DNA of 64,000 bases from Shewanella carassii (GCF_002777975.1 NZ_NGVS01000023.1:255700-319699), one strand, 5' to 3'; shown: positions 35,547 to 44,967, counted from the stretch's first letter. Made by a program: numbers and translations. The notes: a model not told the origin generated them from the letters alone.

Positions 35547-36683
35547 ATGGACACACATGCAGCCCTTTACGAGCAAGGACGGCAACGGCTGGAAAAATTG
35601 CGTCAGCTGCCCGCCCGTCAGGACAAGTCTTTACAGGAACGTATGCTGGAATACGGCTTGACCCGCCGTGATTTCATGAAGTGGAGTGCATCGGTTACCG
35701 CCATGCTGGCGCTGCCCTTGCCCTTCTCCAACCTAGTGGCCGAGGCCGCTGAACTGGCCGATCGGGTTCCCTTAATCTGGTTACATCTGGCCGAGTGCAC
35801 AGGTTGCTCCGAATCTTTGGTGCGTGCCGACACGCCTAATCTGGATTCGTTGATCTTCGATCATATCTCGCTGGAATATCACGAGACTCTAATGGCTGCC
35901 GCTGGCTGGCAAGCAGAAGAGAATCTGGAACACGCCTTGGAAGCTTATAAGGGCAACTACCTATTGGCGGTTGAAGGGGCCGTGCCAACGGCCAATAACG
36001 GCGCCTTCTTAACAGTCGGCTGTAAGGGCCATACCGGGCTCGAAATTGTCAAGCATGCCGCCGAAGGCGCTGCCGCGATAATTTCCGTGGGTACTTGCGC
36101 CGCCTTCGGTGGAGTTCAAGCCGCCGCGCCCAACCCAACGGGTGCCAAGGGTGTCCATGAAGTGGTCAACAAGACGGTCATCAACCTGGGTGGCTGCCCA
36201 CCGAGTGAAAAGAATATTGTCGGCACCCTGATGTACTTCATCATGTTCGGCAAGCTCCCTGCCCTGGACATGTTCAATCGGCCCAAGTGGGCCTATGGTG
36301 CCAGGGTGCACGACAATTGCGAACGCCGCGGCCGTTTCGACGCCGGTGAATTTGTTGAGGAATTCGGCGATACCGGCGCCAAAGAAGGTTACTGCCTCTA
36401 CAAGGTAGGTTGTAAGGGGCCTTACACCTACAACAACTGCCCGACCGAGCGCTTTAATCACCATACCAGTTGGCCTGTGCTGGCCGGTCATGGCTGCATG
36501 GGTTGCTCTGAGCCCAACTTCTGGGATGATATGGCTGACTTTGAAAAACCTCTTGGTAGACAACTACTGCATGGCCTGGATGCCACCGCCGATACCATAG
36601 GCGCTGTTATTCTCGGTGCCACTGTGGTGGGTATCGGCGCCCATGCGGTTGCCAGTCTGTTTGCCGGTTCGAAGGAGGATTAA
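35547..36683 (+). CDS. hyaA: [NiFe]-hydrogenase small subunit
   Basis: 378-residue iron-sulfur subunit passing electrons from the NiFe site to cytochrome b. The Tat motif TRRDFMK (39-45) precedes a hydrophobic stretch, so the folded dimer is exported. Proximal-cluster cysteines lie in AECTGCSES (C84, C87), VGTCAAFGG (C184) and GGCPPSE. Medial and distal ligands lie in HDNCERRGRFDAGEF, GYCLYKVGCKGP, NNCPTERF and HGCMGCSEP. Positions that hold two extra cysteines in oxygen-tolerant enzymes are Gly86 and Gly189, pointing to the standard oxygen-sensitive type. A C-terminal helix (IGAVILGATVVGIGAHAVAS) anchors it to the membrane. First gene of the operon. Confidence 0.96.
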   Translation: MDTHAALYEQGRQRLEKLRQLPARQDKSLQERMLEYGLTRRDFMKWSASVTAMLALPLPFSNLVAEAAELADRVPLIWLHLAECTGCSESLVRADTPNLDSLIFDHISLEYHETLMAAAGWQAEENLEHALEAYKGNYLLAVEGAVPTANNGAFLTVGCKGHTGLEIVKHAAEGAAAIISVGTCAAFGGVQAAAPNPTGAKGVHEVVNKTVINLGGCPPSEKNIVGTLMYFIMFGKLPALDMFNRPKWAYGARVHDNCERRGRFDAGEFVEEFGDTGAKEGYCLYKVGCKGPYTYNNCPTERFNHHTSWPVLAGHGCMGCSEPNFWDDMADFEKPLGRQLLHGLDATADTIGAVILGATVVGIGAHAVASLFAGSKED

Positions 36684-36686
36684 TCA

Positions 36687-38390
36687 ATGAACCAACGTGT
36701 AGTCATAGATCCCATTACCCGTATCGAAGGCCACCTGCGTGTTGAGGTGGAAGTCGATGAAAACAATGTGGTGCAAAAAGCCTGGTCCTCCTCCACCCTC
36801 TGGCGCGGTATTGAGGTGATCCTCAAGGGCCGTACGCCTATGGATGTGGGTCTTATCGTGCAGCGGATCTGCGGGGTGTGTACCTATTCCCACTATCGCT
36901 GCGGCACCGAAGCGGTGGAAAACGCTCTGGGGATGAAAATTCCGCTCAACGCCCGCTATCTGCGCTCCTTGATGCACACTTCGCTGTTTATGCACGACCA
37001 TATAGTGCATTTCTATCATCTGCATGGTCTGGACTGGGTGGATGTGGTTTCCGCTCTCAGTGCCGATCCCGCCAAGGCGGCCCAGGTGGCGCTCAAGTAC
37101 ACAGACAAGCCGATTGCCGCCGGTGAAGGTGAACTCAGGGCCGTTCAGGAAAGAGTCAAAGGCTTTGTCGAAACCGGCAAGCTTGGGCCTTTCGCCAACG
37201 CCTACTGGGGTAACGGTACCTATAAATTTACCCCAGAGCAGAACCTGATTGCCCTGTCGCACTATCTCAAGGCGCTGGAAGTACAGCGGGTTGCGGCAGA
37301 GATGATGGCGATTTTCGGCGGCAAGCAGCCTCACCCTCAATCTCTGGTGGTCGGCGGTGTGACCTCGGTGCGCGATATGTTGAGCCCGGCAAGATTGCAG
37401 GAGTGGAAACAAAAACATGCCATTGTGGCCGACTTTATTGAACGTGCATACAAGGCCGATATCATAATGGCGGCCGAAGCCTTCGGCGGCGAAGCCTCGG
37501 TACTGGGCGGCGTTAACATCAAGAGCTTTATGGCCACCAATGACTTTGTCACAGCCGATGGTGAATATCTGTTTGAACAAGGGGTTATCCTCAAGGGCGA
37601 CCTGGCCGGTGTCAGTGACATCAACCCGGATCTGATTGCCGAAGATGTCACCCACGCCTGGTACAAGGCCGACAAGCCGCAACACCCTTACGATGGCACC
37701 ACAATTCCGGATTACACCGGCTTTGTAGAGCGCGACACGGTTTACGGCAAACTGCCGACCCTGGATGGTGACAACAAATACAGCTGGGTGAAATCGCCCC
37801 GTTATCAAGGTGAACCCGTGGAAGTGGGCCCACTCGCCTGCCTGCTGGTGAACTATGCCAGAGGCAATCAAGTGGTGGTCGATGCCGTCAATGGTTTGCT
37901 GCAACGCACCGGCTTGCCGATTGAAGCCCTGTTCACCACCCTTGGCCGCACCGCGGCGCGCATGTTGCAAACCTCGATTGTGGCCAAAGAGGGATTGCGC
38001 ACCTTCGATGCCCTGCTGACCAATATCCAGAGTGACGACAGCACTTATATCAAGCCTGAGCTCGATAGCAACAAGGAGTATGTCGGCCACGCCATGACTG
38101 AAGCGCCCCGCGGTATGCTCAGTCACTGGATCCGCATCAAAGGGGGACTGGTGGAAAACTATCAGGCCGTAGTACCCACCACCTGGAACGCAGGCCCCGT
38201 GGACGCCAACGGACAGATGGGGCCTTATGAAGCATCACTGATAGGCTTGAAACTTGAAGATCCCGCCAAGCCACTGGAAGTGATCCGCATTATTCACTCT
38301 TTCGATCCCTGTATGGCCTGCGCCGTACACGTGATGGATTATAAGGGGCAATCTTTGGGCGAATTCCGTATCGATCCCAATGCCCGCTAA
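36687..38390 (+). CDS. hyaB: [NiFe]-hydrogenase large subunit
   Basis: 567-residue catalytic subunit holding the Ni-Fe(CN)2CO centre. The N-terminal ligand motif RICGVC (C62, C65) and the C-terminal DPCMACAVH (C542, C545, His548) supply the four bridging cysteines. HyaD should cut after His548, removing a 19-residue tail (from VMDYKG to PNAR) once nickel is in place. No Tat signal of its own; it is carried out with HyaA. It starts 3 bases after the hyaA stop with GGAGG upstream, the usual tight coupling of the two subunits. Oxidises H2 in the periplasm. Confidence 0.97.
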   Translation: MNQRVVIDPITRIEGHLRVEVEVDENNVVQKAWSSSTLWRGIEVILKGRTPMDVGLIVQRICGVCTYSHYRCGTEAVENALGMKIPLNARYLRSLMHTSLFMHDHIVHFYHLHGLDWVDVVSALSADPAKAAQVALKYTDKPIAAGEGELRAVQERVKGFVETGKLGPFANAYWGNGTYKFTPEQNLIALSHYLKALEVQRVAAEMMAIFGGKQPHPQSLVVGGVTSVRDMLSPARLQEWKQKHAIVADFIERAYKADIIMAAEAFGGEASVLGGVNIKSFMATNDFVTADGEYLFEQGVILKGDLAGVSDINPDLIAEDVTHAWYKADKPQHPYDGTTIPDYTGFVERDTVYGKLPTLDGDNKYSWVKSPRYQGEPVEVGPLACLLVNYARGNQVVVDAVNGLLQRTGLPIEALFTTLGRTAARMLQTSIVAKEGLRTFDALLTNIQSDDSTYIKPELDSNKEYVGHAMTEAPRGMLSHWIRIKGGLVENYQAVVPTTWNAGPVDANGQMGPYEASLIGLKLEDPAKPLEVIRIIHSFDPCMACAVHVMDYKGQSLGEFRIDPNAR

Positions 38391-38402
38391 GGAGGAAGCG
38401 TC

Positions 38403-39074
38403 ATGGCTACATCGAGTGTTTCCTATAAACAGGAGATAGTATTCAGCGCCGCGATCCGGATATTTCACTGGCTCAGAGCGCTGGCCATTTTGGTACTGGT
38501 AGTGACAGGCTTTTATATCGCCTGGCCGTTTCTGGTGGCGCCCGAGTCCAGTGATGTGTTGGTGCAAGGCTGGATCCGCTTTGCCCACCTGATCTTCGGC
38601 TTTATCCTCTGTGCCATTACCCTGGCCCGCGCTTATCTGTTCTTCTTCAGTAAGAGCGATATCGAGCGGCGCTCGTTTCGGGATGTGATGAGCTTGAAGA
38701 GTTGGATAGTTCAGCTCAAGTCCTATCTGTGGATGGGTAAGCTGAACAAGGCCGGTGTCTATGGCCCACTGCAGTTTATGACCTATCTGGCAGTGTCTGT
38801 AATGGCTGCGGTGATCTGTATTACCGGTCTGGTACTCTATGCTAACGTCTACCATCAAGGTATGGGCGGCTGGCTGTGGGATATCTCCGGCTGGATCACG
38901 GCGCAGATGGGTGGCCTGGCCATGGTCAGGATCTGGCACCACTATCTGACCTGGGCCTTTGTCATCTTCGTGGTTATCCACGTTTATATGGCAGTCTGGA
39001 CAGGTATCCGCTTCAAACATAACTCAGTGGACTCTATTGTCTCGGGTTATGACTATCACCCGGACAAGCACTAG
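38403..39074 (+). CDS. hyaC: Hydrogenase cytochrome b subunit
   Basis: 223-residue integral membrane di-heme cytochrome b that accepts electrons from HyaA and reduces menaquinone. Four transmembrane helices are visible (ALAILVLVVTGFYIAWPFL; AHLIFGFILCAITLARAYLF; YLAVSVMAAVICITGLVLYA; WAFVIFVVIHVYMAVWTGI). Candidate heme histidines occur in IRIFHWLRA, RFAHLIFG and HHYLTWAF...VIHVYMA. GGAGG precedes the ATG, which follows hyaB by 12 bases. Membrane anchoring through this protein makes the enzyme a quinone-linked uptake hydrogenase. Confidence 0.95.
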   Translation: MATSSVSYKQEIVFSAAIRIFHWLRALAILVLVVTGFYIAWPFLVAPESSDVLVQGWIRFAHLIFGFILCAITLARAYLFFFSKSDIERRSFRDVMSLKSWIVQLKSYLWMGKLNKAGVYGPLQFMTYLAVSVMAAVICITGLVLYANVYHQGMGGWLWDISGWITAQMGGLAMVRIWHHYLTWAFVIFVVIHVYMAVWTGIRFKHNSVDSIVSGYDYHPDKH

Positions 39075-39081
39075 AGGTCAG

Positions 39082-39681
39082 ATGAAGATATTGCTGCTGG
39101 GTATTGGCAATGTCCTGTACGCCGATGAAGGTATCGGCGTACATTTTGTCAATTACCTCAATGAAAACTATCAATTTACTCACCCAAGCGACCAGCTCGA
39201 TCTCCTCGACGGCGGCACCCTGGCACAGGGGCTCACCCCCATCATCGCCAAGTACGACGCTTTGCTCTTGGTCGATACCGTCAATGCCGCAGGCGCCAAA
39301 CCCGGCGAAGTCTATTTCTTCGACTTCGATAAGGCTCCGCCTGAAATCGACTGGCAAGGCAGCGCTCACGAAGTGGAAATGCTGCAAACCCTGATCATGA
39401 TGGAGATGCTTGGCGACAGGCCCCACACCATGGTGCTTGGGATCACCCCAACCGTGATTGAACCCATGACCCTTGGGCTCACACCGCAAATTGCCGCCGC
39501 CGTGCCCTTGATGGAAACCACGCTTATCAACTATCTGCAGCACCTTGGCTGGCAATGCCAAAAAACCGGTAACACTGACATAGAAGCCCTTATTCCCCAC
39601 TCCTATCGCCCAAAGCTATCTGTAGCAGCAAAGGTCGATGAAGAAGACAAACTGCCGGAAACATCCCATGAAACTCGTTAG
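39082..39681 (+). CDS. hyaD: Hydrogenase maturation endopeptidase
   Basis: 199-residue HyaD/HybD-type protease that clips the HyaB C-terminal tail after nickel insertion. The three nickel-sensing residues are in place: Glu16 (NVLYADEGIG), Asp65 (LLLVDTVNA) and His96 (SAHEVEM). The start is the ATG at 39082 giving MKILLLGIGN; longer upstream starts would run into hyaC. The last about 35 residues are an extension relative to short family members and overlap the next gene by 14 bases. Specific for the large subunit encoded two genes upstream. Confidence 0.95.
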   Translation: MKILLLGIGNVLYADEGIGVHFVNYLNENYQFTHPSDQLDLLDGGTLAQGLTPIIAKYDALLLVDTVNAAGAKPGEVYFFDFDKAPPEIDWQGSAHEVEMLQTLIMMEMLGDRPHTMVLGITPTVIEPMTLGLTPQIAAAVPLMETTLINYLQHLGWQCQKTGNTDIEALIPHSYRPKLSVAAKVDEEDKLPETSHETR

Positions 39682-41548
39682 ATTCGAATTTGACTGCGCC
39701 TCGCAGCAGCCTTGGTATGGGCATTTATGTAACCAATATCTTAATTACGATAAGCTGAATATCACTATCGCCCTGTTGCCGCTGAAATCGGCGGCCAAGC
39801 AAAGCACTGCTGCCCTTGAGCACAATCATCAGGCGCCCAGGATCCTCTGGCGATATATTCTCGAAGCCGAGGGGAGCCAGAGTGAGCTTGAGCAGCTCGC
39901 CGATGAGATTGCAGGTGATTTTCTCTTGAGCACCAGCTTACTGGACTCACGTATTTTACTGGCAGAGGAACGACTCGGCGCCGCCACACCACTGGCTTTA
40001 GCCGACGTTCTTCCCAATGCAGCCACTCGGCCGAGCCTGGCGTTTTGTCAGCACTGCCAGCCACGTTTGGGCGATAACCAACACCCTGATTTTGCCAATA
40101 TCCGTTTGCCCTGCCCCCACTGTCATGGTGAAGAGGCGGTATTGGCCGAGCCGGAGCTCTGCGCCCTGCAACCAAGCGATATCCGTGCCATGGCCGAGCA
40201 ACTGCTTGAGGACAAATCGCTCACGCTCACCGACAGCGGCAATCGGCGCCTAAAACTGAGTCTCAAACAAGATGATATGCCTCAGGGCATACCCAACGGC
40301 CAAACACTTATCTGCTGCAATCCCAATAGCCTCAACGCCCACTTCCTGCTGACCGATGCCGAAGTGCTGGCGCTTTCTTCGATGGAAAAACCTGCGCTGC
40401 GGTTAAGGCCCTGCTCGCAGCACCCCAGGCTCACACAGCCCTTGTACTCAGTGGCGTTTGCCGATAGCAGACTGCTGCTGATCATCTGCGAGTATTTGCG
40501 TATCAAGGGCTGCGATTATCTGTTTGCGGTCGAGTTATCCCAGCCTTCCCGTGTAGAGCTAAGCTGGATAGCCGGTCACTATCTGCCGCTCTATGCTCAC
40601 CAGGCGCAGCTGAGTAAGGTAAGCTCAGGCCATGCCTTGCCGGAAACCCTGCACGATGAGGCAAGGTTCGGCAATTCAGTGGCAACCGTCCAAAACCTGG
40701 GCAACAAAAAAGAGCCGCAAATTGTATTGAGAGCGACCACGGAGAATGACGCGAATATCTGGCAAGTGGCCACAGAGCACGGCGCCGAATGCGCTTTCAA
40801 CGCGCTTAAGGCCGAATTCTGCGGTATAAAAAAAGCTGCACTGCTCTATTTCAGCGGCTCGAATCCCTCACAAATACGCTATCTGGATAAGGACGGCAAA
40901 CAAGAATGCTTCTTTGAGCTGACTCAACTGCCCGCCAGCGGCTATGAAATAGTACACGCACTGGAGCAAAGTCCGCAGCGCACTGCGGTGCAAAAATTCA
41001 AAAACCAATTCCCCGAGTGTTATAACCGCCTGCTGGATATTGGCAGTCGCGAGCTATCTGTCTTCCCCGGGTTGGATGCACTGTGGGCCGTTATCGCCAT
41101 CATCAGTGGGCTCGGGCAACAGGGCCAGTCGGCCACAGAGCTTAAAGATGCCTTTATTGCCGCCGCCATGAGTTACAAGGGCGCCAACGCACCGCGAATC
41201 GATTACCCCTTGGCCAAAGGCGAAGCGGTGCGCGGCCTTAACTGGTGCAAAACGCTGGGCACTGTCATGAGTTTCCGCCTCGCCGGCGACACAGATGCCG
41301 CCAAGCTCTGCTTCGCCGCCCAGGATTCACTGGCCGACTATCTGGCCAACTGGGTCGAGCATCTGGATCTCAGCGTTGGCATAGATTGTGTGTTTCTGGC
41401 CGGCAGCGCCATGGCCAACCCGGTTCTGAGCAAGAGAATCGCCATCCGCATCGGCAAAAACTTCCCGCTGGCGGCCAGTCAGCTGCTCGATCTCGACGGC
41501 GCCCTGCTCGCCGCCGGCGCACTTTGGCTCAGGCAAAGGAGGCGCTGA
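39668..41548 (+). CDS. HypF-like hydrogenase accessory protein
   Basis: 626 residues, a divergent relative of HypF placed just before hypF. There is no acylphosphatase signature (GVGFRP) in the N-terminal 100 residues. One zinc-finger-like pair (FCQHC, CPHCHG: Cys127, Cys130, Cys149, Cys152) replaces the two of HypF. The C-terminal 200 residues resemble the HypF Kae1-like domain (LDIGSRELSVFPGLDALWAV, TELKDAFIAAAMSYKGANAP, CVFLAGSAMANPVLSKRI) but without the HypF-type HHxxH metal motif. A related HypF-like gene (hydE) is known in the Wolinella hydrogenase operon. It probably supports maturation of this hydrogenase; the exact step is unknown. ATG 39668 is chosen because MKLVRFEFDC follows the hyaD overlap. 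Confidence 0.72.
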   Translation: MKLVRFEFDCASQQPWYGHLCNQYLNYDKLNITIALLPLKSAAKQSTAALEHNHQAPRILWRYILEAEGSQSELEQLADEIAGDFLLSTSLLDSRILLAEERLGAATPLALADVLPNAATRPSLAFCQHCQPRLGDNQHPDFANIRLPCPHCHGEEAVLAEPELCALQPSDIRAMAEQLLEDKSLTLTDSGNRRLKLSLKQDDMPQGIPNGQTLICCNPNSLNAHFLLTDAEVLALSSMEKPALRLRPCSQHPRLTQPLYSVAFADSRLLLIICEYLRIKGCDYLFAVELSQPSRVELSWIAGHYLPLYAHQAQLSKVSSGHALPETLHDEARFGNSVATVQNLGNKKEPQIVLRATTENDANIWQVATEHGAECAFNALKAEFCGIKKAALLYFSGSNPSQIRYLDKDGKQECFFELTQLPASGYEIVHALEQSPQRTAVQKFKNQFPECYNRLLDIGSRELSVFPGLDALWAVIAIISGLGQQGQSATELKDAFIAAAMSYKGANAPRIDYPLAKGEAVRGLNWCKTLGTVMSFRLAGDTDAAKLCFAAQDSLADYLANWVEHLDLSVGIDCVFLAGSAMANPVLSKRIAIRIGKNFPLAASQLLDLDGALLAAGALWLRQRRR

Positions 41549-44034
41549 TGACAGCGCTTGTTGCCCAAAGCTTCAATATCAAAGGCATAGTCCAGGGGGT
41601 GGGTTTTCGCCCCTGGATTTTCCAGTTGGCCAAACGCTTTCAGCTCACGGGCCATGTGCTCAACGATGGCCAGGGCGTCAGCATATTGGTGCAAGGTCCG
41701 GAGATGGCACTGGCAGGCTTTCGAGCCGCGCTCGATACCGAGCGCCCGCCGCTGTGCCGCATTGATGAACTCACCGTCAGCCATGCCCAAGTGCAGGACT
41801 TACAGGATTTCACCATAGCGCACAGCAGTGCGGGGCAAGCGGCGGCCATAGTCACTGTGGGCAGCGACAAGAGCAGCTGCGATGCCTGCCTGGCCGAGAT
41901 ACGCGATCCCGATAATCGCCACTTCGGTTACCCCTTCACCAACTGCACCCACTGTGGCCCCAGATACACCATTATCCGCAACCTGCCCTACGACAGACAC
42001 AATACCGCCATGGCGGGCTTTGCGCTCTGTGATGCCTGTCGCCAAGCCTATGAAGACCCTATGGACAGGCGCTATCACGCCCAGCCGGTCAGTTGCCCAA
42101 AATGTGGCCCCGAGCTGACACTGCGTGGCGCAGGCGGCGAAATCCTCGCCAAGAGAGAGCAAGCGCTGGCGCAAACCATTGCCCTTATCGAACAGGGCAA
42201 AATCCTCGCTATCAAGGGCCTAGGGGGCTTTCATCTGATCTGTGATGCCGGTAATCATGACGCAGTCACTGAACTTAGGCGCCGCAAGTGCCGCCCGGCC
42301 AAGCCGCTGGCACTGATGATGCCCTCAGTCGAGTTCGCCAAACAGTATGCCGAAGGCTCAAGCGCCGAATGGCAACTGCTCAGTAGTCAAGAGCGGCCAA
42401 TAGTGCTTATGGGCAAGAAGCAACACCAGGCTGACGCTCCGGCACTCAGCAGCGCCATAGCCCCGGATATCGACCGGCTGGGTTTGTTCCTGCCCTATAC
42501 GCCGCTGCACACCCTGCTGCTCGATGGTCTGCAGCGGCCGCTGGTGGCCACCAGTGCCAACCGCTCCGGTGAGCCGATTATCACAGACGGCGACGAGGTG
42601 CTGCAGCAACTCGGCAAGCCGCCTCTGGCTGTGGTCGATGCAGTATTGGATCATAACCGCCCCATCATCAACGGTTGTGACGACTCTGTGGTGCAGATGC
42701 TGGATGATGAACTGCAAATACTGCGTCTCGCCCGCGGTTATGCACCGCTGAGCCTGCCAAGCAAGAGCTTGGCGAGCATGAACATAGTAAGCAAAAGCTT
42801 GGCGAACATGAACATAGTAAGCAAGAGCTTGGCGAGTAAGGACTCTGGAGACAACTGCTCCAACAAGCTGCCGTCACTGCTGGCCGTGGGCCCACAACAG
42901 AAAAACACCCTGGCGCTCAATATCGGTAATCAGCTCTATCTCAGCCCCCATATCGGCGATCTTTTCAGTGTTGAGGCTGAAGGCTATTTCGAGCGCACTT
43001 TGCAGAGTTTCCAGCGCCTGTACCGCTTTGAACCCGAGGCCATCATCCGCGATAAACACCCCGACTACGCCTCCAGCCGCTGGGCCGAGCGGCAAAGTGC
43101 TCGGCAGCTTGAGGTGCAACATCACTTCGCCCATCTGCTGGCGGTGATGGCTGCCAATGATTACAGCGGCAAGGTGCTGGGCTTCAGCTTTGATGGCACA
43201 GGGCTTGGAGATGACAACCAGCTCTGGGGCGGCGAACTGCTGCTGGCAGATTGTCAGGGCTTTCAGCGCCTGGCAACCCTGAGCCCGATGACACTGCTCG
43301 GTGGCGAGCAGGCCATTCGCGAGCCTTGGCGCCTACTCTATAGCCTGCTGTTGCAAAACCATGGTATTGAAGAGTTGCAGCAATTGGCGGTCTTTGCCGC
43401 CGAGCCTGCAGCCAAGCTGGCCAACCTTGGCAAGCTCGCCAGCGGTGGCATAGGTCCCAAGAGCCACTCCATCGGCCGTTTATTCGATGCCGCCGCCGCT
43501 ATGCTGGCGAACTTAAGACTCAGCCAATATGAAGGCCAAGCCGGGATTATCCTGGAAACCCTTGCCCGCAGAGCCATTGCCGCCGGGAAACAGCAAAGGG
43601 TTGAGAAGCTTGGCTTAGAGCTGAAGCTTGAACTTAAGCTCGAACCGACAAACACTCGCGCCGAGCTGGTGCTTGGGCAGTGGCAAAGCGCGCCGTTATT
43701 TTCGGCGCTGCTGCAAGCCTGGCGCACCGAGCCGGACAGTGAACTGCTGGCGCTGGCCTTTATTCAGGCCATAGGCAAAGGGATTATCGCCGCGGCGCTC
43801 AAGGCCCGTGATTGGCTCAAGGCCGAAGGAATAGAAGATCTGCCGCTGGTACTGAGCGGCGGCGTGTTTCAAAGCAGGCTTCTCAGTGAATACTGCCACC
43901 GGGAACTCGCCCGGCTTGAATTTCACCGCTTGAAACCCGGCCTGGTGCCGGTCAATGATGGCGGTATCGCCCTCGGGCAGCTCTGGTATGGATTACATCA
44001 ACCCGGGCTCACACAGAGCCTGGTCGAACGTTGA
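41548..44034 (+). CDS. hypF: Carbamoyltransferase HypF
   Basis: 828 residues; converts carbamoyl phosphate to a thiocarbamate on HypE, the source of the cyanide ligands. Domains in order: acylphosphatase (KGIVQGVGFRPWIFQLAKRF), two zinc fingers (CDACLAE...CTHCGPRYT and CDACRQA...CPKCGPEL), YrdC-like (about 205-390, KGLGGFHLICDA) and Kae1-like (QHHFAHLLAVMA, GFSFDGTGLGDD, VLSGGVFQSRLL). Residues 405-431, between YrdC and Kae1, are an in-frame tandem repeat (SKSLASMNIV twice, then SKSLASKDSG) that ordinary HypF proteins lack. The start is the ATG of TGATG overlapping the previous stop. Confidence 0.95.
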   Translation: MTALVAQSFNIKGIVQGVGFRPWIFQLAKRFQLTGHVLNDGQGVSILVQGPEMALAGFRAALDTERPPLCRIDELTVSHAQVQDLQDFTIAHSSAGQAAAIVTVGSDKSSCDACLAEIRDPDNRHFGYPFTNCTHCGPRYTIIRNLPYDRHNTAMAGFALCDACRQAYEDPMDRRYHAQPVSCPKCGPELTLRGAGGEILAKREQALAQTIALIEQGKILAIKGLGGFHLICDAGNHDAVTELRRRKCRPAKPLALMMPSVEFAKQYAEGSSAEWQLLSSQERPIVLMGKKQHQADAPALSSAIAPDIDRLGLFLPYTPLHTLLLDGLQRPLVATSANRSGEPIITDGDEVLQQLGKPPLAVVDAVLDHNRPIINGCDDSVVQMLDDELQILRLARGYAPLSLPSKSLASMNIVSKSLANMNIVSKSLASKDSGDNCSNKLPSLLAVGPQQKNTLALNIGNQLYLSPHIGDLFSVEAEGYFERTLQSFQRLYRFEPEAIIRDKHPDYASSRWAERQSARQLEVQHHFAHLLAVMAANDYSGKVLGFSFDGTGLGDDNQLWGGELLLADCQGFQRLATLSPMTLLGGEQAIREPWRLLYSLLLQNHGIEELQQLAVFAAEPAAKLANLGKLASGGIGPKSHSIGRLFDAAAAMLANLRLSQYEGQAGIILETLARRAIAAGKQQRVEKLGLELKLELKLEPTNTRAELVLGQWQSAPLFSALLQAWRTEPDSELLALAFIQAIGKGIIAAALKARDWLKAEGIEDLPLVLSGGVFQSRLLSEYCHRELARLEFHRLKPGLVPVNDGGIALGQLWYGLHQPGLTQSLVER
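42761..42840 (+). repeat. 30-bp in-frame tandem repeat within hypF
   Basis: Two full 30-base units (42761-42790 and 42791-42820, three differences) and a partial third (42821-42840), each beginning GCAAGAGCTTGGCGA or GCAAAAGCTTGGCGA. Each full unit encodes ten residues (SKSLASMNIV), so copy-number change keeps frame. Confidence 0.93.
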
Positions 44035-44109
44035 AATTACTGATTGATATCAAGGCATCTGCCGCCAAAGCGGCGCATGCTCAGATTAAGGAACCAAAGG
44101 GAGTTCATT

Positions 44110-44967
44110 ATGTGTAAAGATTGCGGATGTTCACTGCCCAGGGGCAACGGCGGGCATCATTCTCACGAGCATGGTCATTCTCACAGTCACGATCACAAGC
44201 ACGGTCACAGTCACTCTCATGGCCATTCCCATGAGCACTCTCACAGCCATTCTCATAGCCAGGGCACAGTACACACCAACCCACAGCTGAACGACAGCAA
44301 GACACTGTCGGTGATCCACAAGATCCTCGACAAAAACGACATCGAAGCTCAGCACAACCGGGAACACTTCGAATCCCACGGGGTGATGGCCTTCAATATC
44401 ATGAGTAGCCCCGGCAGCGGCAAAACCAGCCTGCTGGAGCATCTCGGTGCCTATACAGACAAAAAATACTGCGTCATTGAAGGCGATCTGGAAACCTCGC
44501 GGGATGCCGACCGCCTCAAGGCCAAGGGCATAGAAGCAATTCAGATCCAAACCGGCAGCGCCTGCCACCTGGATGCCTTTATGGTGCACGGTGCCCTGCA
44601 CCAGCAAGCGCTCGACAACATGGATATCTGCTTTGTCGAGAACGTCGGCAACCTGGTGTGTCCGGCCAGCTATGATGTTGGCACCCACATGAATATTGTG
44701 CTGGTTTCCATCCCCGAGGGCGACGACAAGATAGAAAAATATCCTGTAATGTTCCACCGCGCCGATCTGGTACTGCTGACCAAGTGCGATCTGCTGCCCT
44801 ACTTTGACTTTAATGTCTCCGAGGCCCGTGCCCAGGTGAGTAAGCTCAACCCCAAGGCCGAGGTATTGGAAGTCTCGACCAAAGATCCCGCCAGTTTGAC
44901 CCGGGTCGCCCAGTGGCTGGATAAGCAGCTCGCCGCCTTTGCCGAGCGCACCAAGGAGGCCCGCTGA
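44110..44967 (+). CDS. hypB: Nickel GTPase HypB
   Basis: 285-residue GTPase delivering nickel to the hydrogenase with HypA. The N-terminal MCKDCGC motif (high-affinity nickel site) and a His-rich tract (about residues 17-52, many HSH and HGH units) can store nickel. The G domain has the P-loop SSPGSGKTSLLEH, the Cys-His metal site GSACHLDAF and LTKCDLLPY for guanine. The start is ATG 44110 with AAAGGGAG upstream, giving the conserved MCKDCGC; a start 22 codons earlier is spurious. 75 bases separate it from hypF, the largest gap in the operon. Confidence 0.97.
   Translation: MCKDCGCSLPRGNGGHHSHEHGHSHSHDHKHGHSHSHGHSHEHSHSHSHSQGTVHTNPQLNDSKTLSVIHKILDKNDIEAQHNREHFESHGVMAFNIMSSPGSGKTSLLEHLGAYTDKKYCVIEGDLETSRDADRLKAKGIEAIQIQTGSACHLDAFMVHGALHQQALDNMDICFVENVGNLVCPASYDVGTHMNIVLVSIPEGDDKIEKYPVMFHRADLVLLTKCDLLPYFDFNVSEARAQVSKLNPKAEVLEVSTKDPASLTRVAQWLDKQLAAFAERTKEAR

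Noticed and set aside
36684..38126. Long 480-codon frame on the opposite strand of hyaB.
   Set aside because: Shadow frame: hyaB is unmistakable, and GC-rich third positions routinely leave the opposite strand open.
44150..44275. Repetitive CAC/CAT-rich DNA could be read as a simple-sequence repeat.
   Set aside because: It is the normal His-rich nickel-storage region of HypB; the codons vary, indicating selection on protein.
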